Positions 1-7,201 of a stretch of 35,347 nucleotides of DNA are shown piece after piece. The notes beneath the pieces are model-generated. The model saw only the letters and a program-made list of their open reading frames with translations. It was not told the DNA's origin and ran no database searches. This DNA comes from Candidatus Yanofskyibacteriota bacterium (GTDB lineage Bacteria; Patescibacteriota; Minisyncoccia; 2-02-FULL-40-12; GWA2-44-9). Each line of letters opens with the position of its first letter. Positions within the stretch are counted from its first letter, which is position 1. A program made the position numbers and the translations under genes. Location of the stretch: positions 1-35,347 of the forward strand of contig PLYL01000014.1 in the NCBI GenBank assembly GCA_003151795.1, in the 5' to 3' direction.

Positions 1-1611
1 AATCAGATCCGAAAGAACACTCCCGTGAACTAGCAGGTTGTTGGCGGCGGCCGTCCCACTCATGGAGGTGTTTCCGAATTGGTCCACTGTGAACTGGCTG
101 GTGTAGACCTGGAAGGTTTGGGCTGGACTGCTCTTCGCTCCGACGGTCAGACCTTTGTTCACCTGGACGGTATCGGTCCCGACGGTCCCGAAACTGCCGG
201 TCGAACCCCAGATGCCACTGTTGAAAAATCCGACGCCGTTGAATTCGCTGGTGCCGTTGACGTTCAGCCCGCCGATGGAAATCGTGTTTGCCGTCGACGC
301 GCCATTTGAGGTTACGAACTGGAGATTGATGCCGTTAGAGGGCGTGCCATTTAAAAATTCGGCGTTTAAGTTTTTGATAAGGGCCTGATTATTAATCGTA
401 AGCGTGCCTTGAGTGAGATTGAGGTTGCCTTTCTGAATTGTCAAATTCCCGCCCGTCAAGGAAACATTCTTGCCGAAAACCGCGTCCGAAAAGACGCCGA
501 GCGTGCCATAGACCTGAAGCGAATCCATGAGCTTGGTTGCCCCTTTGACCGTCAGGGTCTGGCCGACTTCGACATTGCCTTCGAGTTGAACGTCCTCGTA
601 GGTCAAATTGCCGTTCTTGGTCACGAAAGCCAGGCTGAAATCTTTGGTCTGCAAATTATCTAGATAGTCGGCATTGAGATTGTCGACCTTGGTCATCGAA
701 TCGACGACGATTGGCGCGACGCCATCCGGCGCGCCGCTGCGGAGCTGGCCTTGAGTTTCGACGTGGCCGTAAATATTTACGTTGCCGTCTTTGTCGAGAA
801 TAAGAACTTCATTGGCGTGCGTGCCGGCGAAGTGGCCATCAATCGTGGTGGCATCGGTAAAGGCTTTTTTAATCTTTTGAGCAATCGCGTCCACTTGGCC
901 GAAGCTAAATCCGCCGACAAAGATAAACAAGAGCACTACCGCCGTGACCATAATCGCCATCAAACCTATCGGTGAACGAGTAGTTGATTTAGCAAAATTA
1001 TTAAAATGATGGAATCGGTGTATCTTTGAGCTATTTCTTTCTTGAATTAGCTCTTCGATTTCCGGATCCAACGGCACGGGCTGGTTCGCCCGGACTGCCG
1101 CTGGAATCGCCTCGCTCACGCTCGCTGCAAATGTCTCCAGCGAATCAGACAAACGATCGAGTTTTTCAAGGACTTTACTTTCTGGAACATTTCCCGGAAT
1201 TACAGGGGCAACGGGTGACACTGTTGTAACTGGTGCGGAGAGTGTCGGTTCAGTCCCTTGATTCGTACTTCTTGATTCTTGCTTCTTGTCTTCATTGAAG
1301 ATTTGAGGATTAAGACGCTTAAATTCATCCATCAAATTCGACGGAGCCGAAGCCAGTTCTACGGCGGGACTAAACTGTTTAGAGATTGGCGATAGCAGGG
1401 CCTGCTCTGAAACATATCGTTGTAACGCTTCGTGGGTGGTGTACCAATTGCGCCCGATTTTTTTAGCAAAAATTTTACCGCGCCGGGCCAGCAAACTTAA
1501 GTACTCTTGAGAATACGGCGCATGATGCGCCGCCTCTTGGATTGAGAGCCACTGTTTTGGATGGACCTGCCTGCCGGCAGGCAGGGATTTTTTAGGCTGA
1601 TAATCAGACAT
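1..1611 (-). CDS. Large membrane-anchored surface protein (partial; runs off left edge): N-terminal excisionase/MerR-type HTH, single TM helix, beta-rich tail-fibre-like ectodomain
   Basis: Manual minus-strand translation from ATG at 1611 is open to position 1: MSDYQPKKSLPAGRQVHPKQWLSIQEAAHHAPYSQEYLSLLARRGKIFAKKIGRNWYTTHEALQRYV... (HTH_17-like), ...SPIGLMAIMVTAVVLLFIFVGGFSFG... (TM), then ...NVNIYGHVETQGQL...LNADYLDNLQTKD...LNAEFLNGTPS.... Absent from the ORF track because it has no stop in the window. Confidence 0.85.
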   Translation of the reverse strand, partial: MSDYQPKKSLPAGRQVHPKQWLSIQEAAHHAPYSQEYLSLLARRGKIFAKKIGRNWYTTHEALQRYVSEQALLSPISKQFSPAVELASAPSNLMDEFKRLNPQIFNEDKKQESRSTNQGTEPTLSAPVTTVSPVAPVIPGNVPESKVLEKLDRLSDSLETFAASVSEAIPAAVRANQPVPLDPEIEELIQERNSSKIHRFHHFNNFAKSTTRSPIGLMAIMVTAVVLLFIFVGGFSFGQVDAIAQKIKKAFTDATTIDGHFAGTHANEVLILDKDGNVNIYGHVETQGQLRSGAPDGVAPIVVDSMTKVDNLNADYLDNLQTKDFSLAFVTKNGNLTYEDVQLEGNVEVGQTLTVKGATKLMDSLQVYGTLGVFSDAVFGKNVSLTGGNLTIQKGNLNLTQGTLTINNQALIKNLNAEFLNGTPSNGINLQFVTSNGASTANTISIGGLNVNGTSEFNGVGFFNSGIWGSTGSFGTVGTDTVQVNKGLTVGAKSSPAQTFQVYTSQFTVDQFGNTSMSGTAAANNLLVHGSVLSDLI

Positions 1612-1661
1612 GGGGAGACTAGAATTAAGAAGTGAGAATTAAGAATTAGGAGTAAGATTTT

Positions 1662-1694
1662 TTGATTGATTGACCCTTGTTTTTACGTTACAAT
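1662..1694 (+). promoter_or_regulatory. Candidate sigma70-like promoter for a short transcript
   Basis: TTGATT (1666-1671), 17-nt spacer, TACAAT (1689-1694), followed about 50 nt later by a terminator hairpin. Confidence 0.4.
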
Positions 1695-1739
1695 TAAAAG
1701 GCCAAAAGCTTCGTTTTATCGCGTGGCTAAGGCGTGCAT

Positions 1740-1777
1740 TCCGCTTGCCCCTCCCTTCACGGAGGGGCAAGTGTTTT
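1740..1777 (+). terminator. Rho-independent terminator
   Basis: CTTGCCCCTCC-cttcac-GGAGGGGCAAG followed by TGTTTTTT. Confidence 0.7.
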
Positions 1778-1793
1778 TTCTATGATTTGGCGC

Positions 1794-1861
1794 GTCCCGA
1801 TGACTTGGTCATCGCGGATCCTCGATTTTCATCAAAATAATCATTTTGTGAAAATCGGGAC
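1794..1861. repeat. Palindromic double-hairpin element, family A copy 1
   Basis: GTCCCGAT...ATCGGGAC ends; hairpin GATGACttgGTCATC, then GGATCC, then CGATTTTCA...TGAAAATCG hairpin; second copy at 15437-15522. Confidence 0.75.
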
Positions 1862-1878
1862 ACTCTATTTTTGAACTT

Positions 1879-1915
1879 TTTCTATCTATCCGATATCATA
1901 TCGGATAGATAGAAA
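1879..1915. repeat. Perfect 17-bp inverted repeat with 3-nt loop
   Basis: TTTCTATCTATCCGATA-TCA-TATCGGATAGATAGAAA. Confidence 0.9.
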
Positions 1916-1971
1916 TCTTGGCTCTAAATCTAGTTAAATTATACCATTGAGAGTTCATAAAAAGTGGACAA

Positions 1972-2008
1972 CCCGCCCAAATTTTTACGGAATAAAAACT
2001 TAGGCGGG
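1972..2008. repeat. Palindromic element, family D copy 1 (CCCGCC...GGCGGG)
   Basis: CCCGCCCAAATTTTTACGGAATAAAAACTTAGGCGGG; same family as 2494-2528 in opposite orientation. Confidence 0.7.
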
Positions 2009-2063
2009 CAAGCTCCGACCTAAATAGCTAGTGGCTAAGTCCTAATGGCTATTGTTATCCACA

Positions 2064-2108
2064 TTGACCATTCTTGGGGTATAAAGGTATACTACCTTTA
2101 TAAAAGGT
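2064..2108 (+). promoter_or_regulatory. Promoter with overlapping dyad operator upstream of MerR-like gene
   Basis: TTGACC (2064-2069), 18-nt spacer, TATACT (2088-2093); dyad TATAAAGGTA-TAC-TACCTTTATA (2080-2102) and overlapping ACCTTT-ATA-AAAGGT (2094-2108). Confidence 0.5.
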
Positions 2109-2213
2109 TCATAAGTTATTAAAAAATATCTTTTGTAAAAATCAAGATATCTTATAGACTCCGGCTAGTAATGTCTATTAACTAGGAGCTCTAAAAATAA
2201 AACCGACAAATAT

Positions 2214-2435
2214 ATGCCTAAAAAGTTCCTAACTGTTAACGATGTCGCCAGATTGATCGGTGTTAGCCCCTTGACGGTTCGCAACTGGGATCAGAAAGGC
2301 AAGCTCCGGGCCTATCGCAACCCTGTGAATAACTACCGGATGTATAAAATCGAAGAAGTTGAAGCCATCCTTAAAAAAATAGAACACAGCAAAGATGGCT
2401 ATTCCCCGGTGAAGGTCAATATAGAATCGGAGTAA
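2214..2435 (+). CDS. MerR/excisionase-type helix-turn-helix DNA-binding protein
   Basis: MPKKFLTVNDVARLIGVSPLTVRNWDQKGKLRAYRNPVNNYRMYKIEEVEAIL, classic MerR-type HTH_17 pattern. Confidence 0.85.
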   Translation: MPKKFLTVNDVARLIGVSPLTVRNWDQKGKLRAYRNPVNNYRMYKIEEVEAILKKIEHSKDGYSPVKVNIESE

Positions 2436-2447
2436 TTATTTACCACA

Positions 2448-2484
2448 GAAACTAAAAATCGCCAATAAGGCGATTTTTAGTTTC
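2448..2484. terminator. Strong hairpin after MerR-like gene
   Basis: GAAACTAAAAATCGCC-aataa-GGCGATTTTTAGTTTC, 16-bp perfect stem. Confidence 0.6.
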
Positions 2485-2493
2485 GCGGGCTTG

Positions 2494-2528
2494 CCCGCCT
2501 AAGTTTTCTGAAAGAAAATTTTGGCGGG
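2494..2528. repeat. Palindromic element, family D copy 2, abutting the tRNA-Trp 3' end
   Basis: CCCGCCTAAGTTTTCTGAAAGAAAATTTTGGCGGG. Confidence 0.7.
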
Positions 2529-2595
2529 GGCACTAGGAGTTGCACCTAGGACGTCCGTTTTGGAGACGGAAATTTTACTGCTAAACTATGCCCCC
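2522..2595 (-). tRNA. tRNA-Trp (CCA), CCA end encoded
   Basis: Acceptor GGGGGCA/TGCCCCC, anticodon loop CTCCAAA, T stem CTAGG/CCTAG, 3' GCCA encoded. Confidence 0.88.
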
Positions 2596-2604
2596 TCCGG
2601 CCAG

Positions 2605-2662
2605 CCGGGCAGTGAAGTCCGAGACTTCATCCGGCGAAGCCGCTCGGACTTCTACTACCCGG
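2605..2662. repeat. Structured repeat, family E copy 1
   Basis: CCGGGCAGTGAAGTCCGAG...CTCGGACTTCTACTACCCGG; related to 28341-28407. Confidence 0.7.
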
Positions 2663-2819
2663 TCATGCGCGCCTCTTTGTGCGGGGTTCTCTTTTTGCAT
2701 TTTTTGCAAAATTTCTTCAACTCAATCTTCCGCTCGACCTTCTTTTTATTCTTACTGGTGTAATAGTTCGCGCTCTTGCAAACCGTACACCGCAACCGCA
2801 ACAGATTTGGCTGTGGCAT
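2655..2819 (-). CDS. rpmG: 50S ribosomal protein L33
   Basis: MPQPNLLRLRCTVCKSANYYTSKNKKKVERKIELKKFCKKCKKRTPHKEARMTG with CxxC zinc motifs. Confidence 0.9.
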   Translation of the reverse strand: MPQPNLLRLRCTVCKSANYYTSKNKKKVERKIELKKFCKKCKKRTPHKEARMTG

Positions 2820-2907
2820 AAATTGTATTGAACCACGTAATAATTTTAGCACTTAACTATTTAAATACTCGTGAATATTACGCAATTATTCATTAATTAC
2901 TAACCTT

Positions 2908-2964
2908 GTCCCGCACATAACTTCCGAAATATCTGTCCGGAACGTCGGAAGTTATGTGCGGGAC
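2908..2964. repeat. Palindromic element, family C copy 1
   Basis: GTCCCGCACATAACTTCCGA-17 nt-TCGGAAGTTATGTGCGGGAC; 20-bp perfect arms. Confidence 0.85.
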
Positions 2965-2969
2965 CTTGA

Positions 2970-3040
2970 GCCGACGGTGAGAATTGAACTCACGACCTAT
3001 TCCTTACCATGGAATTGCTCTACCGCTGAGCTACGTCGGC
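2970..3040 (-). tRNA. tRNA-Thr (GGU)
   Basis: GCCGACG...CGTCGGC acceptor, TAGCTCAGCGGTAGAG D arm, anticodon loop ATGGTAA, T arm GAGTTCAATTCTC. Confidence 0.9.
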
Positions 3041-3106
3041 GCACACTGGTGCTCCCCGCCCGTACCGAATGGTACGTTCGGACGGGTACCACTGAGCTAC
3101 AACGGC
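3041..3106 (-). pseudogene. Truncated tRNA-like sequence (5' half plus imperfect hairpin)
   Basis: Minus strand GCCGTTGTAGCTCAGTGGTA matches a tRNA 5' half; it continues as CCCGTCCGAACGTACC-ATTC-GGTACGGGCGGG with no matching 3' acceptor strand. Confidence 0.5.
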
Positions 3107-3128
3107 TTACTTTACAAAGAACTTCTGT

Positions 3129-3211
3129 GGGCAGGGAGGGATTTGCACCCCCGAAGGCACAAGGCCGGTTGGTTTACAGCCAACCCGGTTTGACTACTTC
3201 CGTACCTGCCC
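3129..3211 (-). tRNA. tRNA-Tyr (GUA)
   Basis: GGGCAGG...CCTGCCC acceptor, anticodon loop CTGTAAA, class II variable arm, T arm GGGGTGCAAATCCC. Confidence 0.9.
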
Positions 3212-3215
3212 AAGA

Positions 3216-4001
3216 TTAACTAAACTCCCATTCTTCTATATATTCAGAAAATACACTCTGTAGTTTAGTATATTCTGGCTTTAAAATCAATGCTAATTTT
3301 TTGTCAGAATAGATCTTTCTAAACGCCTTATCTCGCCTCGAGGAATAATCAGAAAGGAAATTCTTTATTTCTACATACAAGCCATAGTCTGGCAGATAGA
3401 AATCTGGGGTATATTTCTGAAATTTAAGGTCAAATGCTTCAGGTTGGAATACCCACTTAATTTTAAGAAGGTTAAGAATTCTAGCAAAATTAGCTTCCCA
3501 TCTACTAAAGAAATAGATACTCAAATCAATATCAGGCCTAATGCCGGATTTAGCTCTTGCGGCTTTAGGGGATGTCGGCCTACCACCAATGTCATTTATT
3601 GAGCACCTGACCGAACAATATTTATGATCTTGCCAACGAGGGGTAAGGAACTCTTTATCGCAGTTTAGACATCTCTTAACTAACCTTGGAACAATAATCT
3701 TTCCCCTCGCAGTATAGTGATAAGGACTTCTTTTTATGGATTCCGAAATTTTTAATTTTGTTTCTATGCTTTTGGGGCCTCGGGCTAAATTGTTATAAAT
3801 TGCGGAACAATGCCGAGAACAAAATTTTTTAGGACTAGAGTTCTTTTGTGGTATAAAGATATTGTTACAACCGGGCCTGAAGCATGTTTTATTTTCGATT
3901 TTAATTAATAGGGAATCAAAACGGCCAGCTTGCCAGGCCTTTTTCATTTTTTCCGATTGCGTCTTTCTATAATTCCTGGAGTCGTAAAATGAGTACCTCA
4001 T
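3216..4001 (-). CDS. Putative homing endonuclease: zinc-finger-like CxxC motifs, NUMOD3-like motif, PD-(D/E)xK nuclease motif
   Basis: From MRYSFYDSRN: CFRPGCNN...FCSRHCSAIY, CLNCDKEF...YCSVRCS, IETKLKISESIKRSP (NUMOD3-like), YTPDFYLPDYGLYVEIKNF (PD...ExK). The ORF-track start at 4064 lies inside tRNA-Thr. Confidence 0.65.
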   Translation of the reverse strand: MRYSFYDSRNYRKTQSEKMKKAWQAGRFDSLLIKIENKTCFRPGCNNIFIPQKNSSPKKFCSRHCSAIYNNLARGPKSIETKLKISESIKRSPYHYTARGKIIVPRLVKRCLNCDKEFLTPRWQDHKYCSVRCSINDIGGRPTSPKAARAKSGIRPDIDLSIYFFSRWEANFARILNLLKIKWVFQPEAFDLKFQKYTPDFYLPDYGLYVEIKNFLSDYSSRRDKAFRKIYSDKKLALILKPEYTKLQSVFSEYIEEWEFS

Positions 4002-4007
4002 AAAGGA

Positions 4008-4078
4008 GCCAGGGAGAGGACTTGAACCTCCAACCTGAGCATTACAAATGCCCTGCTCTACCATTGAGCTACCCTGGC
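4008..4078 (-). tRNA. tRNA-Thr (UGU)
   Basis: GCCAGGG...CCCTGGC acceptor, anticodon loop TTTGTAA, T arm GAGGTTCAAGTCCTC. Confidence 0.9.
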
Positions 4079-4123
4079 GTTTCTTAATATTATCAAAGAA
4101 TCTTTTAGTTTAAAATGTAGAAT

Positions 4124-4738
4124 TTATATTGTTGTCTCTATCTTCTTTAATAATCTGGAATATTTACGGGCCAGAGTGATGTTGTCAGGACCAAAGCCTA
4201 ATCCGGCTTCGTAGGCCTCCTTGGCGTCCGGAATATTATCCATTTTCAAATACAGATCACCTAACGTTTCGTACAAACCGGCGTTCTTGGGGTCTTGGGC
4301 AATCTCAATGATAAGTTGCTGTTCCTGGCCCTTTAAATCTTCCGGTGGCGGTTCGGCCACTATCGCCATATGTTCTGGCACCGCGACTTCGGTTGAAGTT
4401 TCTGGCTGGGCAGATGCGGTGTGCTCCAAATGGTTATTAAGATGGGTGTGGCGGACTTTCTGGATTAAACGGGCCGAAGCGTGGTCTATCTTTAAGAATG
4501 CCAGCCGCATGCGTCGGAGACCCTTTTCAAGCTCCTGGAGACTCGTCTGGCGGTACTGGTGCCACGGAATTCGGCTGAACCACGAGATTAATTCTGGGAA
4601 AAAATCCTCAAATATATTATCACTGACCTCATGAGCCTCTGGATAAAGCTTCCGGAGATACGACATCTTCCGGCGGACAATAACGGCCATGCCGACAAGC
4701 GACAAACCAATTAGAATAAGCGGAATGGTGATGAACAT
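4124..4738 (-). CDS. N-terminal TM protein with C-terminal TPR repeats
   Basis: MFITIPLILIGLSLVGMAVIV TM; NAGLYETLGDLYLKMDNIPDAKEAYEAGLGFGPDN TPR-like. Confidence 0.7.
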   Translation of the reverse strand: MFITIPLILIGLSLVGMAVIVRRKMSYLRKLYPEAHEVSDNIFEDFFPELISWFSRIPWHQYRQTSLQELEKGLRRMRLAFLKIDHASARLIQKVRHTHLNNHLEHTASAQPETSTEVAVPEHMAIVAEPPPEDLKGQEQQLIIEIAQDPKNAGLYETLGDLYLKMDNIPDAKEAYEAGLGFGPDNITLARKYSRLLKKIETTI

Positions 4739-4744
4739 GCGAGA

Positions 4745-5200
4745 TTAGATCTGAAATACCTCGAATCGGCTAATTTGGATGTTCTCACCCAATTTGGCGA
4801 TATGCGAGGTAATAAGGTCATGAATAGTCTGCTCGGGATTTTTGATGAACATTTGTTCCATAAGCTCCTCGACGTTCTGGGGCTTCATGGCGGTGATATG
4901 GAGAGCCAGGTCATGGGCCAAAGCCTGAAAGACCTCACCCCGACTCACAAAGTCAGTCTCACAGCGAAGCTCAAGCATGCAACCGGAAAGCTTGTTATTG
5001 TGGATATAAGCATCAACAAGACCGGCTTTTAGTTCGCGTCCCGCCTTTTTGGCGGCAATATCACCGCCTCGCGACGCAAGCAATTCCCGGGTCTTATCAA
5101 TATCGCCGCCGGCTTCGATCAAAGCCTTTTTGATGTCCGCGACCGACAAGCCGGTCTCGTCCCGCAGTGATTTAATCTGGTCGATAGAAATGTCTGCCAT
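4745..5200 (-). CDS. tsf: Elongation factor Ts (short)
   Basis: IKSLRDETGLSVADIKKALIEAGGDIDKTRELL...LRCETDFVSRGEVFQALAHDLALHI. Confidence 0.93.
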   Translation of the reverse strand: MADISIDQIKSLRDETGLSVADIKKALIEAGGDIDKTRELLASRGGDIAAKKAGRELKAGLVDAYIHNNKLSGCMLELRCETDFVSRGEVFQALAHDLALHITAMKPQNVEELMEQMFIKNPEQTIHDLITSHIAKLGENIQISRFEVFQI

Positions 5201-5202
5201 AC

Positions 5203-5275
5203 AAGAATTACGAAGGAAGAATTACGAATTACGAATTTTAGTCTTAATTCTTAACTCTAACTTCTTACTTCTATT
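5203..5275. repeat. Inverted pair of degenerate 7-nt repeats
   Basis: GAATTAC GAAGGAA GAATTAC GAATTAC GAATT, then TTAATTC TTAACTC TAACTTC TTACTTC. Confidence 0.75.
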
Positions 5276-5969
5276 GATTGATTGTCGCTGTCAGCTCTCG
5301 CTTGAGCGCGTCTAGGATGAGGTCGACTGATTTCTTGGAGCGGTCGTTCGCGGGCACGACGTAGTCTACGGCGCTTGGGTTTGAATCTGTGTTGGTAATA
5401 GCGACGGCTTTCACGCCCATTTTCTTGGCTTCATGAAGCGGTAAAGCGCTTTCTTTCTGCGAAGAGACAAAGACAACGTCCGGCATGCGGGTCAGCTTTT
5501 TCAAACCCTCAAAGTGGGTCGACATCTTAGTCATTTCGCGAGTGAGCATCAGGCGTTCTTTCTTGGTGTATTTATCGTAGACGCCGGTCTTTAAGCCCTG
5601 TTCCATTTCTTCGAGCTTTTTTACGCGGGCGTTGATAATCTTGAAGTTCGTCAGAGTCCCGCCAATCCAGCGGTCGATGACATAGGGCATGTTAAGTGCT
5701 TGAGCGAGGTCTTTGATTCCGCCCGAGGATTGCTTGGTCAAGCCGACGAAAAGCATCAGCCCGCCGCCTTCGGCTGTTTTCTTTAAGAATTTGACCATAC
5801 TAATCAATTCGATTTGAGTTTTTAAAAGGTCAATGATGCAAATACCATCGCGGACAGTATAGACGTACGGCGCCATCTTTGGGTTATAGACGGTCTTTTT
5901 GCGCCCAAAATGCGTGCCCGCCTTAAGCATGTCATCGTACGAAATCAGGTTGTCTTGCATGGTATTCAT
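5271..5969 (-). CDS. rpsB: 30S ribosomal protein S2
   Basis: LKAGTHFGRKKTVYNPKMAPYVYTVRDGICIIDLLKT...VDRWIGGTLTNF-type motif (IDRWIGGTLTNFKII). Confidence 0.95.
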   Translation of the reverse strand: MNTMQDNLISYDDMLKAGTHFGRKKTVYNPKMAPYVYTVRDGICIIDLLKTQIELISMVKFLKKTAEGGGLMLFVGLTKQSSGGIKDLAQALNMPYVIDRWIGGTLTNFKIINARVKKLEEMEQGLKTGVYDKYTKKERLMLTREMTKMSTHFEGLKKLTRMPDVVFVSSQKESALPLHEAKKMGVKAVAITNTDSNPSAVDYVVPANDRSKKSVDLILDALKRELTATINQ

Positions 5970-6056
5970 GTGTTTCTATATATTACAGGATTTTGGGATT
6001 CTAATCAAGAGCTTCGCGAAGCCTTCCCAATTTCTCACAGGCTTAAGTTTGGGCGA

Positions 6057-6866
6057 TTATTTGTCCGTCCCCGCCACGGCCATGCCTTCGGCGAGAGCAT
6101 CGAAGACGGGGTCGAGATTGCCTTCGAGGATTTTGGCGATGTTGCCCCAGCTTTTTTTGATGCGGTGGTCAGTGATGCGATCTTGAGGGAAGTTGTAGGT
6201 GCGAATTTTTTCCGACCGGTCGCCGGTGCCGACTTGCTTGCGGCGCTCATCGGAGACGTTGCCGGTCTCTTCCATTCTTTTAATTTCAAGAAGTTTAGAA
6301 CGCAAAACCTCCATCCCCTTTTCCCGATTGGCCTGCTGGCTCCGTTCTGAACGGGAAGAAATCACAATCCCTGATGGTTTATGTAAAATCCGGACGGCGG
6401 TCTCGACTTTATTAACATTCTGTCCGCCCGGCCCGCCGGCGCGCGAAAAACTCACTTCAATCTCATCGGGCCGGATAACCAGCTCGCTTTCCTTAGCTTT
6501 TGCCAAAACCGCCACGGTAATGGTCGAGGTGTGCACCCGACCCGACTTTTCGGTATCTGGGACGCGCTGGACGCGATGGACGCCAGATTCATATTTCATT
6601 TTTTCAAAAGCATCCGAGCCGTGCAATTCAAAAACGACGGACTTATAACCGCCCAGGGAGTTCATGTTGGAGTCAATAACCTCAAAGCCCCAGCCCTTTA
6701 GGGCCGAATATTTTTTGTACATTCCTGCAATCTCGGCGGCAAAGAGAGCCGATTCATCCCCGCCGGCCCCGGCCCGGATTTCAATAATCGCCTCATGGCC
6801 GGCTTTAGCACCAGGAGCTTTGGGCTTCTGGGATGTCTGCCATTGTTTCCAATCGTATTCGGGCAT
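6057..6866 (-). CDS. prfA: Peptide chain release factor 1, lacking most of domain 1
   Basis: [33 protein letters not shown] (PxT-type), [19 protein letters not shown]; starts immediately before the GGDE region. Confidence 0.92.
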   Translation of the reverse strand: MPEYDWKQWQTSQKPKAPGAKAGHEAIIEIRAGAGGDESALFAAEIAGMYKKYSALKGWGFEVIDSNMNSLGGYKSVVFELHGSDAFEKMKYESGVHRVQRVPDTEKSGRVHTSTITVAVLAKAKESELVIRPDEIEVSFSRAGGPGGQNVNKVETAVRILHKPSGIVISSRSERSQQANREKGMEVLRSKLLEIKRMEETGNVSDERRKQVGTGDRSEKIRTYNFPQDRITDHRIKKSWGNIAKILEGNLDPVFDALAEGMAVAGTDK

Positions 6867-6875
6867 GAGAGAGAT

Positions 6876-7103
6876 CTACTTCTTGGCTTTGACTTTGGGC
6901 TTCTTGGCGGCGGCGACGCGCTTTTGGTATTTTTCAACCCGGCCGCGAGTGTCGACGATTTTTTCCGTGCCGGTATAGAACGGATGGCACTTCGAACAGA
7001 CGTTAATCCGAATATCTTCGGCCGTTGAGCCGACATGCCAAGTATGACCGCAGGCGCAGGTCACTTTAGCTTTGGGATAATATTGGGGGTGGATATTTTT
7101 CAT
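6876..7103 (-). CDS. rpmE: 50S ribosomal protein L31
   Basis: MKNIHPQYYPKAKVTCACGHTWHVGSTAEDIRINVCSKCHPFYTGTEKIVDTRGRVEKY. Confidence 0.95.
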   Translation of the reverse strand: MKNIHPQYYPKAKVTCACGHTWHVGSTAEDIRINVCSKCHPFYTGTEKIVDTRGRVEKYQKRVAAAKKPKVKAKK

Positions 7104-7201
7104 AATTTACAATTTACGAATTTACAATTTTCAGTGAATGTATCAATTGAACAATTGAATCATTGTAAATTTATTGTGAATTGATAATTGAAAATTGATA
7201 A

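Noticed and set aside
2956-3219. 87-aa and 69-aa plus-strand ORFs
   Set aside because: They are translations of the antisense strand of the tRNA-Thr/tRNA-Tyr cluster.
4002-4064. N-terminal 21 codons of the 282-aa endonuclease ORF (MVEQGICNAQVGGSSPLPGSF)
   Set aside because: These codons read through tRNA-Thr(UGU); the likely start is the Met at 4001.
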